A DNA stretch of 64,000 nucleotides from Flaveria trinervia (Eukaryota > Streptophyta > Magnoliopsida > Asterales > Asteraceae). The notes beneath the pieces were generated by a model. The model was not told where the DNA came from and made no database searches. It saw only the letters and a list, made by a program, of their open reading frames with translations. Shown in pieces: positions 21,589 to 36,022 of the stretch (positions within the stretch are counted from its first letter, which is position 1; every line of letters begins with the position of its first letter). The DNA is taken from assembly GCA_025506515.1 (NCBI GenBank), contig CM046452.1, forward strand, positions 75,122,876 to 75,186,875, given 5' to 3'. A program made the position numbers and the translations under genes.

Positions 21589-24500
21589 TCATGAATCAGT
21601 CAACTGTAAACGTGGAACTATATTCATCGACTGGAGTTCCTGCAACGAGTGAAGACAGGGTTAATACTAACCAATAGTTGCAACAAAACAGACTGAAAAA
21701 TACAGAACTGCCAATAATATAATACGATAATGTAACACAACTAAATGTATGAAGAAAAGGATAATTTTTCTTGAGAAATTTTAGATTTACCTGGAATAGA
21801 AGCTTGCAAACATATGGTAGTTTCATAGATGAGATATTATCTCCGTTCTTACACATCGAACAGAACCGAGTTTTTGTTTGATAATTTATGTATCCTAGCA
21901 ACCCACACTTTCTACAAACCTGCCATGTAAGGAAAAAGGTTAACAAGCATGAAGATTATGATAAACCCGGCAAAACAGGCGGATTGGGTCAAAATGAGCC
22001 GCTTTAAGAAAGTATCAATTGGGTATGGGTCAAAGCTGGTTCTGACCAAAATGGGTTTGGGTCAAAGAGGTTGTTTTAGAAAAAAAAATCAAGTGTCAAA
22101 ATGGATTGTCATTCTAGTTTGTTCTTATGGCGGCTAGGGGCGATGGTGGACAAAGGCGGTGGGTGTGAGTGGGCAATGCTAGGGTGGCGCTGGTGACAAT
22201 AGTGGTGACACTGATGGCATTATATGTTCTTATAGTTCTTCATATTTGTTAAATTCAGTTGAGTTTACATCCACTGATAAATCATAGTTCATAGCAGACA
22301 CTTCGAACAACAGGATTGGGTTAATACCCACTAAAAATAAATATATAGAGTAATTGAACATATGTTATGTACCTGAACTTCAAATGGGTCACTAGAGATC
22401 ATTAAGCGTTCGTAAATTAGATTACTTGTTCCATAAGCAATCAAACAATCCCGTTCCATTTCTCCCACTCGCAGACCTAAGTAATCATCATAATTACCAT
22501 TTAAAACTACTGTTTAATGCCATATGAAACATATTTTAAGAAGCAGAATTGGCACCTCCATTTCGGCTTCTTCCTTCTGTGGGCTGTCTAGTTATGAGTT
22601 GGCGAGGGCCCATGCCTCGAGCATGCATCTTATCAAGCACCTTGATGTTTGTATAAAGCTCGATTAGTCACTTTCAATCAGCATCATTAAATATGACAAT
22701 TGGTGACAAAAAGAATACAAGACTAGCATTAGTTCATTACCATGTGCTTTAGCTTCTGATAGTAAATCGGACCCATGAATATATATGCTTGTAGTGGTGT
22801 ACCAGTGATACCTGAAATACGATTACAATAATTAAGATGTTTTCATAGTTAAGCAATATATAAAAGATAGTTAATGCTACATGTTTCCAGTTGATTTATC
22901 ATCAACATAATGTGTGAAAAGAACATAAAAACCTGAATATAGGAAGTCCTTCCCATTGTAGGAAAAGCCATGCTTTACAAGTGTTTCACTGCTTACAATG
23001 AAATGTCATTTAGGATGTGCAATCATATTACCTTCGAGATGAAATTACCTAATTAGAGAAAGATTTCACCTTATGTCTTCAACTTTATGTGCATGACCAC
23101 TTGGTTCACCAAATGCGCTACCATAATGGAACTTCCCACATGAAACTCCAGCTTTACTTCCAAGAAGCTCTATCATCTTCCCAACAGTCATTCGACTTAA
23201 AATCCAAATAGACGACATAAAGTGAGAAAGCACAAATAAAAAAGATTTTAAATTATAATAATATTTCATAGCCTATAGGATAAGGTAAAACACAGCTTGC
23301 GTTGGACAGGTGGTCTTCAAGGGGATTGAAGGCAGAAAACCAATGGAAGTTAGATTTGAACCTGAGACCTCTGCTAGAGAGACTCAAGGCTTACCACAAC
23401 ACCACCCCTTAAAGACTTAAAGCTTTTGCTAATAAGCGCATATAATATTTTATACCTTGGAAAACCATGAGGATTCATGATCAAATCCGGGCATATACCA
23501 CGCTCAGAGAAAGGAAAATCTTCTTGTTGAATTATGGTCCCACATACACCTTTCTGGCCATGTCTGCTACTAAACTTGTCACCAACCTAAATGAAATAAG
23601 CATATCATTTAGAACAACATTAACAAAAGATACCTCTCTCAAGAGGCATATGGTCATGTATATCATAAAATCATAAACTTTTACCTCTGGCCTACGAGTA
23701 TGGCGAATCATGAACTTCACGATTAAATTCTGCTTGCCATCAGAGCATAAAGCCACTCTATCCACAACAGCTGGCTCCCCTTCTGCCCCTTTGTAGGTCT
23801 GTTTACTCGTTCGATATTGACTAGATGTAACGACAAAATAAGCTTTTACAATCATAAGAGCATAATGGACATAATAACCTTGTAAGTTATAATCAACTCA
23901 CATTTGTGATGGATGTGACTTAGCCTTTGGATCTACAGGGCACTCTTTCTGGAAATAAATGTCTTGATGTCTTATAATTTCACCAGGAGAAGCAAGTCCG
24001 TCATTATCCAAAATCTACAAAAAATCATCTAACAAACGATTATTAAATTATAATTGTCAAACTATGCTTATGAATACACCCAATGTCACCTGAATCTTTT
24101 CTGGATCATGATGAGATCTGTGAGGTGAAGATATCTGTTCACGTACATCACCATGCTTCTGATACATAACTGTCATCCTGTTCATAGACACGAGTATGAG
24201 AATGCGACTTCAACAATAGAAACACCAGAAACTAATAGGTAACAGACAATTTGAAAAATGTTATTATGATAATTACTTTTTCATTACAATACAACGACCA
24301 AAACCACGATCCAAAGATGATTTATTCATGACAATGGCATCCTCAATGTCATAACCACTGTAACTCATAACTGCAACAGTTGCATTTTGACCCGCTCCAA
24401 GCTTATCATAACCAACCTGAAAATGATTGTGGTTTCTATTTACAAACTGAAGAATCAACCAACGAATTCTAAAGTATTGTGGTGAGAAAGAATAAACGCA

Positions 24501-27500
24501 CCAGCTCAATAGTTCTTGTTGTCAGTAGGGGTCGTTGAGGATAAACCAGAAGGTAGATCAATGTATCCATCCGACATAGCTTCATTTAACGTAACAATGG
24601 ACCTAAGTGACTACATATAAGTATATAATCCAATGCGTATAGTCCACAATTAGGCATACCTGGTTATATGCAATATTACCCATTGCTTGTTTTCCCATAG
24701 CACACTATAGAGGCAAAAAAAGTTGCAATTAGAATAATATACAAACATACCTAGCAAAATTCTATTAATAAAAGTAATAAGAACCTGATAAGTATTTCTT
24801 GGGGACTGGTTATGGTGAGGAAAAGGAATCAACCCTGCACAAACGCCTAAGATTGTGAAAGGTTCTATTTCAATATGAGTCGTCTCACTAGTAGCATCTC
24901 CTTCATATAAAGCAATCTATAAATCATACAATTAAGATTGATTAGAAGTCATGTAACCAATGAAGAACTTTTTAATTTCCAATTAATAGAAGTTTGGCAA
25001 ACCAAAGCATTGTTCTCTTCATTGACATCAAGATACTCTATGAGTCCTTCCCTAAGAAAGCTGTCGAAATTGCGAGCTCCATCCTTTTAAAAAAAGTGAT
25101 GGTTAAAATTGTGTTAAAAACAAGGGATCAAACATGTTAACAATAATATGTGTTTTTGTAACTAACCTTCAACTCTTTCATGTGATGATGCTTAATTCTT
25201 GATACACCCTTGTCAGCAATTACAAGCGGCCGACAAACACGACCACCATCTGAAGCAATATAAACACAACACTGCCAACAAAGAGAATGACAATATTAGA
25301 CTAGGTTATTATTAGTGAATAGTTTAGGGTTAATTATGTAAGATTTTCCTCTATATAAAGGACCCTCTATTGTAACCCTAAACACACAATTACTCAATAC
25401 AATTACAATTACAAGGTTTAATTGACAACAACTTCATAAGCAAGAGCAATGTTTTCTTAGTGAAACTAGTGTTGATAATACATGTGAGACTCAAATAAAA
25501 ATCACTAATTACTACTATAACAAACTTTTAAGATGATGTATGTAGCCATTTTTTTGGAGGAAAGACGGAAAACAAGAAGTCCTAATCTTGACATGGAACA
25601 TGTTGTGAGTCCAAAGAGCTTACTTGTTTATCATTGACATAGATGCTTACAAAATCACCTACTTTTCCTGCCCTTCGCAGCTTTCTCATTGCATCAGCAA
25701 ACAGCTGCAAAGTCATTCAAAATAGTATGTAAACATCATAGCAATGACCTCATATACATAATGAATTCTGATTATAGCAAGGAAATATCTGTATTGAACC
25801 TGTGGGCTCTTATGCTTGCCGAGGATAAGCCCATTTAATATGACGAGAAACGAACTTGGTGAATGAAGTTCTTCTCCAGAAATGAAAGACAAGTCTTGAA
25901 CTCCCAAGCAGTGACACTACAGGAAAAATATTCAGATTATAGACATGATCACTTCATGACAATTAGTCATTGTATGGGTCAAGAAAACGATTTTTGAAGC
26001 TAGGGGTCTCAGTGAGAACAGCATCTCTATCTATAGGTTAGAAGAACGGTTTGCCTCCATCCCACCCTCCCTAGACCCTACCAATGGTCAGGCTATGTCA
26101 ATGGGTGATCAAGAAGGCCTATGGCCTAGGTTAGTGACCTCCATTGCACTTAGAAGGGGTGCAACTGTAAGGTCAGCCCAAGGGCTTGTAGGATTTACTT
26201 GGATATGTTTTTTTGTTGGTATATTATACTCCTACTTTTTAATGCAATCCAAATGGCATCAAGATTGTATTTCACAATATAGAAAAAAATACCAGGTATA
26301 TAATAGGGCCTTCCTCTTCATCAGTTGTAACATGTGTCATCAGAGCCAGGTTTTTCACCAACCCACAAGCTTCACCTTCAGGAGTATCACAGGGGCAAAG
26401 CATGCCCCACTGACAATCAAATTTTCAACAACAAAAAGAAAATGAGTGTTTGTATTTACAATCTGATGAAAATGAGTATTCAAAATAAAACAAAGGTGAA
26501 ACAGCAGTTTAAGGTTGACATTGTGCCTACCTGGCTAGGTTGTAAGGCCCTGGGCCCACTAACTTTCCTTGATTTTTCAAATTGTGGTGAAATTTTTGTC
26601 ATGGAACCAAATGCTCCAATGAAGGATAGTCTTGTAACAATCTGTTACAAGTGCATTTTTTAGTTTTTTCATAATATTATAAACCAAAACTTCATAGAAC
26701 TACTATGAATAATAATAAATAAAGCACCTGTGTAATGCCTTTCCTATGCATCTTGAATCGACCAACATCCCAATTTCCAGTAGAGAGGCTACGCTCCAGG
26801 CCACCAGTAATATTACTTTTGATTTTCGCCATACACTGAATAAGAATATTAAGGACAGTTAAAGAACACCAACAGATTTGTGCAACTGCATACATATTTA
26901 ATCAAATTGACATACCACTGGCATATCAACTCTAGTGCCATTTGACAGCTTCAAATTGACTTCATTCTTCAACTGCTCATTCATTGACTTGAATAGGTCC
27001 TATAACATGAAGTTAAAACTTTAACCAGATGTCGTTCATGTTCGTAAAAACAACAAAGAATATATTACAACTAAAGGGAACAAAAGTCATGACACCAGAA
27101 ACTGCTCTAGTCAGCAGTTGGTTCATGGACCTAAAAACAAAAACATCCTTCATATTTGAGAAAATATGATCGTTTACAAATGTGGCAGGCATCACACCCT
27201 GTTGTCACAATCAGCATCACTGCTGGACAGAAAAACAAGCTACCCACCTCAAACAGTATAGCTAATAGTTGCCCAGAAAGCTCAAGTCGTTTATTGCCTA
27301 TATAATCCTGTAAATTCATTAAAAAACAATCAGTCGAGTAGTTGACACACAAACATATATATACATATACATGCAATGAAGGATGCTTAGGCTCAAACTT
27401 ACTTTGTCATCCATCGCATCCTCATTTAAAATTGCACTCATCATGCGTCTCAACATCACCACAACATAAACACATTTTAAATGAAAACTGTTTTCCTGCA

Positions 27501-30500
27501 CCTAGAGAGATATAAATAGTAAAGTGGAGATACATTAAAATTCATATAGTTCATCTAACACTTGATTCAGCTTACCGGAATATTGGGAATAAAAATATCT
27601 CGAAGAACACCTAGAGCTCCTTCATCCTAAATTAAGCACAATATCAAACTGGTAAACTAATGTGCAAACTTTAAAATACTTGCAGAAAGGAGAATTAAAA
27701 AACCAGATAGAAGGATGCATACCTTACCGGACCTGTACATTGACTTCTTACGCTGCATCCAAACATGAATAATCATGAAAACACAAAACTAACAACAAAG
27801 TAAACAGCTTCTTCATTAATGTAACATGAACAAAAAATATAAATTAGCCAAGAACTAACAAAAAGAATAAACATCCAAAAAGGAGCTAAGATTACCCAAT
27901 TGTTCGCTATATGTGTCATGTAATGTAATCAAAAAATAAAAGAGTTGCAAAAGAGAGAATATAATATTTCAGAAAACGTTATTGCTTTATATAATATCAA
28001 GAACTAAACACATGAGACTAAACTAAATTTATGTTCCTACATTATTTGAGCCCTCACTTTAGCTCTATTTATACTACAAACAATCCACCAACTACAAACT
28101 GAAAAAACGTAAACTTCATAGTGACAACAAAAAACTATCCTTGTACCTCATCTTAGACTCAACTCGCGTATTAACAACTACGAGACAATGGACCCTAATT
28201 TATAACTTCCCGTTAATAGCTCACATTTTGTGACATCTAAAGCTCAAAACTTAGTCCTTAAGTGCTGATCTAGTATTCCAATCAAAGCTACAGTTCCATC
28301 TGTTTCAATAGTTTAATGTTCTGTCATATAGAAGTTTGTTAACGAATACTGATAATACCTCCAATATCTTTATTTAAAGTTATTAACTTGCTAGAGAGAT
28401 CAACAAACATATACAAAAATACACAAAAGAGAAATCTAGATGGTCAAAATAGACATTTATGCTTGATTGTTGCATAATGCAGCATCTAGATTACGATTGT
28501 ATGCCACTATGAGCAACACCAATTTCATTGCTTGCCCTATAATTGCATGTAATGAGTTACTTGTTAAGACTATAACCATTCCTCTAACATAAAAATAACA
28601 TAGAAGAAGTCAAAAAACTCAAATATAATTAATCTTTTTGCTACATGGTAACGATCAAGTCTACCTTTTTTTCAAGGAAATCCAAAGCATGCCGTTGCGT
28701 ATAGACACCAATACTTGCACAGTCCTGAAATTTGGAATGATAAAAGTGAAATTCAGCACCTATCACGTTCTATTATCACAAGAGTATACTTGACAACCAA
28801 TTACATGCATACATAGAATACTTCTGTATTTCACATACATATAAATATCACAATCATCAAAGAACAGAAGTAAAGTGGATGGAACAAGAACCTTTTGAGC
28901 TTAACACCTAGTTAAGCTAAATGAACCAAAAAATAAATGAAATGGAATATTATAGGTTCATTGTGACTATTAAGTGGTTTAGTACTGAATACTAAATGCA
29001 ACTTTCTATTGCTGTGAGCATCAGAAAAGTTTCTCAAAGCTGTGTCCGGTAAATAAAACATCTAAGTCTTGATGTTGACCAATATAAGAAAGATCACACC
29101 ATATCAAACACACCGCTAATTACGAAATGTCGTGTTCTAATTTTTATGTGGATAATATTATTCAATCAGGAGATGACAACACAGAAATTAAAACTTTAAT
29201 AGTAGCTGCTTCTGATAAAAGGTTACTAGAATAGTTAGAGATATCAAAACCTTCATTAATGAAGTAATATTGTGACGATGATGCAATTTCAATTGCTCAC
29301 AATCAGTCTTCATAAAGATAAATAATCTGAACTCTGAAGGCAGATCTACACTTTATCAAGTATGTATAAGAGGGATTGATATACATACCACCCATCCCTA
29401 CTGCATAATAGGTTTCAGATGTTTTCACTTAAGGATTTTCAGTGAAGAAGTTATACCATCTGAGTGGGAGGGTTGAAAATGTGAAATATATGATTGTAGT
29501 AGTTTGACTTATTAGATCCTACAACTTTGTTTATAACTAGGAATTGTTTGTCAACCAATTAGGAAAATGGTCTGATTTAGCTAAGTGAGATAACAAGTTT
29601 TTAGTAGTTGTCGGATCCAATGGCTTACCTCGATAGATGGCAAAAGAAGAGTAGCATATTGAGGATCTCTACCAAGCATCTGCACAACTTCCTGATCGGT
29701 TTCCATGCCCATAGCTTTCATGACCACCATAATCGGAACCTAAAAAAACAATAAACAATATTAATTTATTATAGAAAAAGTGATAAGACACTATTTTGAA
29801 AATTAAAGAACATTGTAAAAGAACAAACCAAATTACATATAATGCTCATACCTTGGTAGTAAATGCATTCAGCTGTAAATATATTTTCTCTTTCTCCATT
29901 CTTATAATTGTTTTACTTCTTGTCATCGCGGTGCTGCTCGTGACAGATGCCTGGATGCTGAATGGGAAAACAGGAAGGCGCAAAATTAGTGACTTAAAGG
30001 TGGTAATGTGGTATCATACATAAACAACATATAAATGACCTGTAGTATTCTAGACGTTATTTGTGAATGAAACGATACAAATGCAGGGATATAAAGTCAA
30101 ACAAGAACAAAGAAACAATATTAAACACATGATTAACGTGTTTAACTCAATAGCCAATCTCAACAAGCAATTAGAATAATTGGTAACAATTGTCATGATA
30201 ATCAGAACATAATTAAGATGATTAATTTAGTAATAACTTCCTTAGTGCTAGTTGCATGTCAAAATAGATTACTACCATGCAGTCATGCCCTACTCCTCTA
30301 CCATTTGATGTGGCAATTTTTTTATTCTCATTTAAACTCATACACAAGCAATAACTATAGCCTGATCTTTATGTTATTTTGGTAAGTTAGCTATAATGTT
30401 TTGAAGTGTTGAGTTTGATCATGTATACTGAAAACAGGGGTAATCATGACCAAACAAAGAAAACAAGAGAATAAACTATTACACATACGTATCTTGAATA

Positions 30501-33500
30501 CTCACCAACCTTCTTATCTGTGTCTATGATTATCCTGTTCTTTGAAAGTTGTTCTTGAATTAAAATCACCTGCAAGAATCACCACAATCAACAACATATC
30601 GTTAATAACATAAATATGATTACACAAAGCGAGCCAAAATATAGAAAAGCATGATAAAGTCAAGCCATCTCCCGAAAGCAACCCAAATTGGCAAGCAAAA
30701 AATGGCAATAATTTTCAAAAGAGAACGGAGTCGAGTTAGATTTGAAGCAAAAGATTTTCCATTGTGCAATACTCAATGAATGCCCTTCATTCTGAAACGA
30801 AAATCATAAATAAGGAGCAAATATAGGGATAGCAATGAAACATACTATCCCAGAAAAAAAGGTAATGAGATTAATGAAACTAATTACATACATGAAACTA
30901 ATGCTACAAATGATAAGGGTGTTTGTAGTAAATAATAAAAATAAAAGAAAAGGACTTGAAAATTAAGGTTACCTTTTCATTTCCTTTCACAACAAAATAT
31001 CCACCCGGATCAAGTGGGCATTCACCTAACATAAGTATGAACAGAAATAAGTTTAGATATTACTCTTTATGATAAATTGATAACAAATCCAAATGCATAT
31101 AGGTAGAGTACTACATATAACTTCTTTTGTTTTATAACATACGAACCAAGTTTTGTCAGTTCATCTTCATCCTTGCCATGAAGAACACAAGAACGACTCC
31201 TTAACATAATAGGCATTCTTCCTATCACAACATCTTTCTGCAATATCATATAAGAGAAACTTAAATATCATACCTATAAAAGTGAAGTAGCAAATATTGT
31301 CAGATATTTGAAACATACTTTCATCATTATAGGAGAATCTGCACCATTGCGATACTCGATATTCACAACTATTGGAGCAGCATACCTACATAACGTGGCA
31401 CATAAGACATAAAGCTAAACGTTCAATTCAACTACAAGTTTAACAAAGAATACAAACAACTGCTGCATATCAAGGTAGTTTTGTAACATTTAAAAATTTC
31501 AAGTCGAATCGATGATCACATCTATTTGATGACACACACATGGACTGAAAAGAAACTTGCTTACGTCCTGTCACTTAGCCGACACATTTGAGGACTTAAT
31601 GACTCAGTCACACCATCAACAATATCAGAAGGCTTCCCAATCCAAATATCTTTATATCTGTCATCACACCCAAGAAAAGTTAGAAATAAAACCTAAATAT
31701 TTGACAGCTTACAGTAAGAGAATTGCAGTACACATTAACAAGCACAAGTTACTAGAAGTAATGTTCCTCAAAAAAGACAATTCAAATGTGGTTAACGTGC
31801 AATATTGGACTACAACAGGGTGTCACCATTCATCAATCGATGTTAATAAAAAATTGACCAAAGAATGTAATATACTTGCATATAACTTGGTAAGTAGAAT
31901 GTGTTCTCAAAGTCCATAAATTACAGTATTGAATCTTTAAATGTTCAGAATCTACATGAAAGACATAAAATGCAACTGTTCTACCTGAGGTAGACACTAG
32001 GATTAAGTCGCGACATCACAAGATTGTTTGCACCAACAATCTTCTTTATATCAGTTGTAACAAAATAATTGAAAGAGTCCAGATGTTGCTTCACCAAACC
32101 CCTGACCTGCTACTTCAAAAGTTAGCACAACTGATTGCAAAACTCATATTTTGAATTATGTACAAATCCCTTCGAAAGATGTATATAATAGTTGTTTTAT
32201 TATTATTCCTTTCTCTTCATAAGAATATGAAGTGAGCTATAAACTTAAGACGTTTGTTCTCAGTACTGCACTGGCCGGTCAGTCCAGAATCAACCACATA
32301 AGTTGTCTGGTTGAATCTATTATTTGAACCGCCAACCTTTAAACCGGTTGGACTAGTTGAACTGGCGAATAGGATCATGGTGGTTGGACCACATTTCGTA
32401 ATTTATTTATTTATTTCTAAAATCTTATTTAGTCATACATTTACTAAAGCTTCATCTTTTGTTAGCATTGCAAATCCACTCCCAGTATGCAAATTTGTTT
32501 TATATTTTGTTTACATTAGTTATAGGACCAGTGAATTGGTAACACGGCCAGTTCCAGTCGGTTATGAAAAGATGTTTAAAACATATAAAAATTATCTTCA
32601 TAAACAAATAAAAGTATAAATCTTAAGTTTGACGTAACAAATTTTCAAATAATATAATGTCTATAAATGAAAACAGGGACTGTCGTCAATCACAGATCAT
32701 ACGGATGAGGAAAAAAACCGAATAAACAAACAAACCACTTGAGAAGACAATGGTTCCATTATAACTTTTTTGACGGTTAAGGTTAATAGCGGTATAAATT
32801 TAATTGAACCAACAATAAACTTACCCTTTACAGTTTTTTCATATTCTATAAATAATATGTTACATAGCAGAGAAGTTTCTGTTTAAGTATTTATAGTAAG
32901 TTAGTAAGATATTATCATCTTCTATATATTCAAAGCACCACCCAAAATATAACTAGATTCATTAATTGACAAGATTAACCAATAATTAATCAAATCAAAT
33001 TAACTTAACCATCTTTTCTCATAACCATAACCGAATTAACAAAACCTTTTACAACAAAATCCGTGTGGTTATGATTTATGAATGTCAAAAAACCAAAACT
33101 TCAATTACAACGCCTGTTTTAACCAATAACCAAACCAAACCAAACCAACCAATTCTCACCCCTTTGGAATATTGAAACTTAAAACAAACAACTAATTTCC
33201 AATCCTACTAAATTTCTTTCTATCAAGAACGAATCTTTTTCATGAATGATCAATCAATAACAAAAACCCAAATGCGATTACCTTGAGAAACTCGGGTAGT
33301 AGCTGATACTTATCGACGGCAGACTTCACAGGAGCAGCAAGAAATTGCTTGTCAACTCCTCCGCCACTGCAATCAAAAAGAAATTAAATATTAATGATAA
33401 TAATAATATCAAGATACGATCATGATGATTACAGCTGATCATATGAAAACAACAGTAAGTGAGTACCTTTGAATACGATCGTGCAGCATTGCAGAGTCTG

Positions 33501-33513
33501 GAATGACCACCAT
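21589..33513 (-). CDS. NRPC2: DNA-directed RNA polymerase III subunit 2 (second-largest subunit), 38 exons
   Basis: Catalytic-core subunit of Pol III (tRNA, 5S rRNA synthesis in the nucleus), 1138 residues. Exons: 33513-33467, 33366-33282, 32106-31985, 31657-31565, 31385-31319, 31237-31147, 31025-30973, 30569-30510, 29950-29852, 29739-29629, 28724-28665, 27752-27723, 27626-27576, 27501-27403, 27307-27248, 26999-26916, 26835-26728, 26641-26531, 26409-26293, 25916-25800, 25704-25624, 25271-25167, 25083-25003, 24916-24785, 24704-24660, 24579-24502, 24416-24277, 24177-24090, 24014-23902, 23820-23685, 23586-23456, 23195-23070, 22988-22933, 22811-22741, 22640-22556, 22476-22373, 21919-21791, 21639-21589. 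All phases agree. Key blocks: DKQFLAAPVKSAVDK, LDPGGYFVVKGNEK, WGMLCPCDTPEGE, GYDIEDAIVMNKSS (active-site acidic pair), KFSSRHGQKG, and a C-terminal zinc ribbon CRKCG...CSMCK. Those blocks match Pol III rather than Pol I, II or IV/V. The ATG at 33513 is the first in frame; a few borders (exons 6, 8) have weaker donors. Confidence 0.95.
21949..22080. repeat. GGGTCAAA-rich repeat fragment in an NRPC2 intron
   Basis: Repeated GGGTCAAA(A/G) words (GATTGGGTCAAAATGAG, TATGGGTCAAAGC, TTGGGTCAAAGAGG) in the intron between 21919 and 22373. They resemble ends of short plant hAT-type elements. Termini not resolved. Confidence 0.35.
23275..23420 (-). mobile_element. tRNA-derived SINE-like sequence in an NRPC2 intron
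   Basis: Read on the minus strand it has GTGGTAAGCCTTGAG (A-box-like) followed about 35 bp later by AGGTTCAAATCTAAC (B-box-like). It lies in the intron between the exons at 23195 and 23456. Such A/B-box spacing is typical of plant tRNA-derived SINEs. Ends not defined. Confidence 0.5.
25998..26222 (+). mobile_element. SINE-like remnant in an NRPC2 intron
   Basis: Contains GGGTCTCAGTGAGAACAGCA, CTCTCTAT-like and GGTTTGCCTCCATCCCACCC, CTCCCTAGACCCTACC, then GTAGGATTTACTTGG and a T/TG-rich tail. This order is the well-known plant SINE body, here interrupted by about 90 bp. It lies between exons ending 25916 and starting 26293. Confidence 0.45.
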
Positions 33514-34325
33514 GATCAAAGAAGAACGAATGAATTGTTGGTTTTTCGTAGGGTTTAAGGGATATTATGGAGGGGGTTTTCTACTTATAAACCCCATAAA
33601 GTAGGATTAGTTGTTTAATAATAATAATTATTATTATTATAAGTTTATATTCTTGAATTTGGTTTATTGTAAACTTGCGTCTTACGTTACTAATCTATCT
33701 TCATAAATAACCTTTGATACTTTAATATATGTAAAAATCTAAATATTTTGATACCATAAACAATAATCGTAATAATTAGTTGCGCCAAAACGTAATTTCT
33801 TTGCTTCTAGCATATTAAGGGTCTCTATCTCTATCAAGCATCTATATTTTAAAACCCTCAATATGTGAAATTTGTCACAAATATATAGAAAGATTATAGA
33901 TGTACAATAAACATCTATTATTAATTGTAAAATATTAAAAAAACTTTTCGTCACAAGTATCCTGTTTTGCTAGTAGCTAGTGCTAGCTCGTGTAGCTACA
34001 CAATGACATACTTCAAATCCTCTAATTTTGGTTGCAGATTTAGCGAAAAGGTTAATGAATATTTTGATTGTAGATGTGCTTGATCAAATCTTAAAATTGA
34101 AAAGTGTCGTTTGCAAAACCCAATAAAAAACACCAGAAGAATAAAAATGATTTGAATTATTCGAAATGTTAAATTTTATGTTCATTTGTTTAAACATTTA
34201 TCATATTAGACTTACTCGTGTTTGTGTCAAAACACTTCACGCTTGTGATGCAGTTAACGTTCATAATAACATGCCCATGATAAATTAACCCACTTATAAG
34301 CCCATTATCATTCAGTCATTAATAT

Positions 34326-34374
<49 letters not shown>

Positions 34375-34556
34375 TGTATGTATGTATATATATATATATA
34401 TATTATATGTATGTATATATATATATGTATGTATATATATATATATATGTATGTATATATATATATATGTATGTATATATATATGTATGTATATATATAT
34501 GTATGTATATATATATATTATGTATATATATATATGTATATATATATATATGTATG

Positions 34557-34587
<31 letters not shown>

Positions 34588-34668
34588 GTATCTATATATA
34601 TGTATATATATATGTATATGTATATATGTATGTATATGTATATATATGTATATGCCTATATATATATA

Positions 34669-34743
<75 letters not shown>

Positions 34744-36022
34744 GAGTTACATGACACTCACCTATATGCTTTATTTTATAACTAGGTACATTACCATATC
34801 AGTCTAGCAATTAACCCGTATATATGTTGAGTACATAACTTATATCGTAACCCAATGCTAGATTGGTAATGAAATACAAATGTAAAATATGATAGACTAA
34901 CATAGGTTATAAAATTTTACCTCTCAGCATTTGCTTGACCCTCTCTATATATCGCCACTCCATCACCACACTCGCTTATTACCAAAAAACACCATTGCTA
35001 TATAGAGTACTTATTACGACATGTCTCATTTTTACCATCATACCCATCACACCTATGGTAATTCCAAAATATGTTGATAGTGTGTCAAAAGTAATGAAGT
35101 CGAAGATTGGATTTATAAGTGAAAGTCCTAATGAGTAAGCATGCCGCATTTCAAACTCTCAACAACTTAGATTTACTCCTAAAAGGTTTCTATACTACCT
35201 ATATGATTACCCTTACCATATGACCTATACAACTTATGTTTGTAAAATTGACCATTCTAGTCCTTAGACTTAATATCTGTGCTAATTTTAACATCTCAAC
35301 TTTCAAACACCATTGCTTCTTTTTATTATTATTATTATTTTTATATGTATAAGAGTAAACTTGTCATAACATATAACTTTGATAGATTTTTCAAACCTTA
35401 CAACAAATAACATATTAAAAAAAGGTTAGAAAATCATTAGTCATAACAAATGTATTCCAAAATTGAAGTAATCAAAATTCGAAATATATATTGAATGGGT
35501 ATTGAATAGCAAATGCCAAAATGGAATTCAACCTCTGGCATTCATGGAAGCAAAAATCTTCCAAAAGAAACAAATTATAAACAACCCCTGTTTTTCATCC
35601 TTCTCCTTGATGTTTCTCATGCAACAAACGTATTAGATAAGGTAAATTTGCCACCATTATCTTCGATCCATCAATCAATTTACATACTTTTAGAGGCATT
35701 TCCAATTGTTCATCGTAATTTCAATCGCATTTCACCCACCTTCAATTGATTACATTTGATTATCTCGATAACCCACAACCCATCATCTACGATTGTTTTA
35801 AATTCGTTTTCTTTTGATGTTTCATACACATTTTGGTTGATTATTCGACCCATTATTGGAATTACGTTTTACCCTTTTCATCTTATAAGTTTGTATCGAT
35901 CAAGGCGTTTGATTTCATGAATGAATTGATTAATTTGTCTCTCTGAATGTTCATTTAGCAAAGAGCTGTTTGTTTTGAGAAGTGAAAGTTCTGATTGATG
36001 ATTGTGGCCTGCAAGCAGACCA
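33514..36022. other. Divergent intergenic region between NRPC2 and the ARF-GAP gene
   Basis: NRPC2 (minus) and the AGD gene (plus) are transcribed away from each other. The region contains the long TA microsatellite. The 5' UTR of the AGD gene probably starts near 35.8-36.0 kb; the open frame at 35513-35749 has no recognisable content. Confidence 0.55.
34330..34742. repeat. Long TA/TATG compound microsatellite
   Basis: About 410 bp of (TA)n interspersed with GTATG and TGTG steps. It is open in three plus-strand frames (Tyr/Ile/Met/Val repeats), which is purely compositional. Confidence 0.97.

Noticed and set aside
25321..25450. Promoter-like CTATATAAAGG and CCCTAAACAC words in an NRPC2 intron, possible small LTR
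   Set aside because: No paired LTR, terminus or duplication found; left unannotated.
34374..34785. Three overlapping Tyr/Ile-rich open frames
   Set aside because: Translation of a TA/TATG microsatellite; no conserved content, open in all three frames for compositional reasons.
35513..35749. 78-residue open frame upstream of the AGD gene
   Set aside because: No recognisable domain, AT-rich spacer, and it does not join the AGD frame; the small exon at 36023-36032 fits the AGD start instead.
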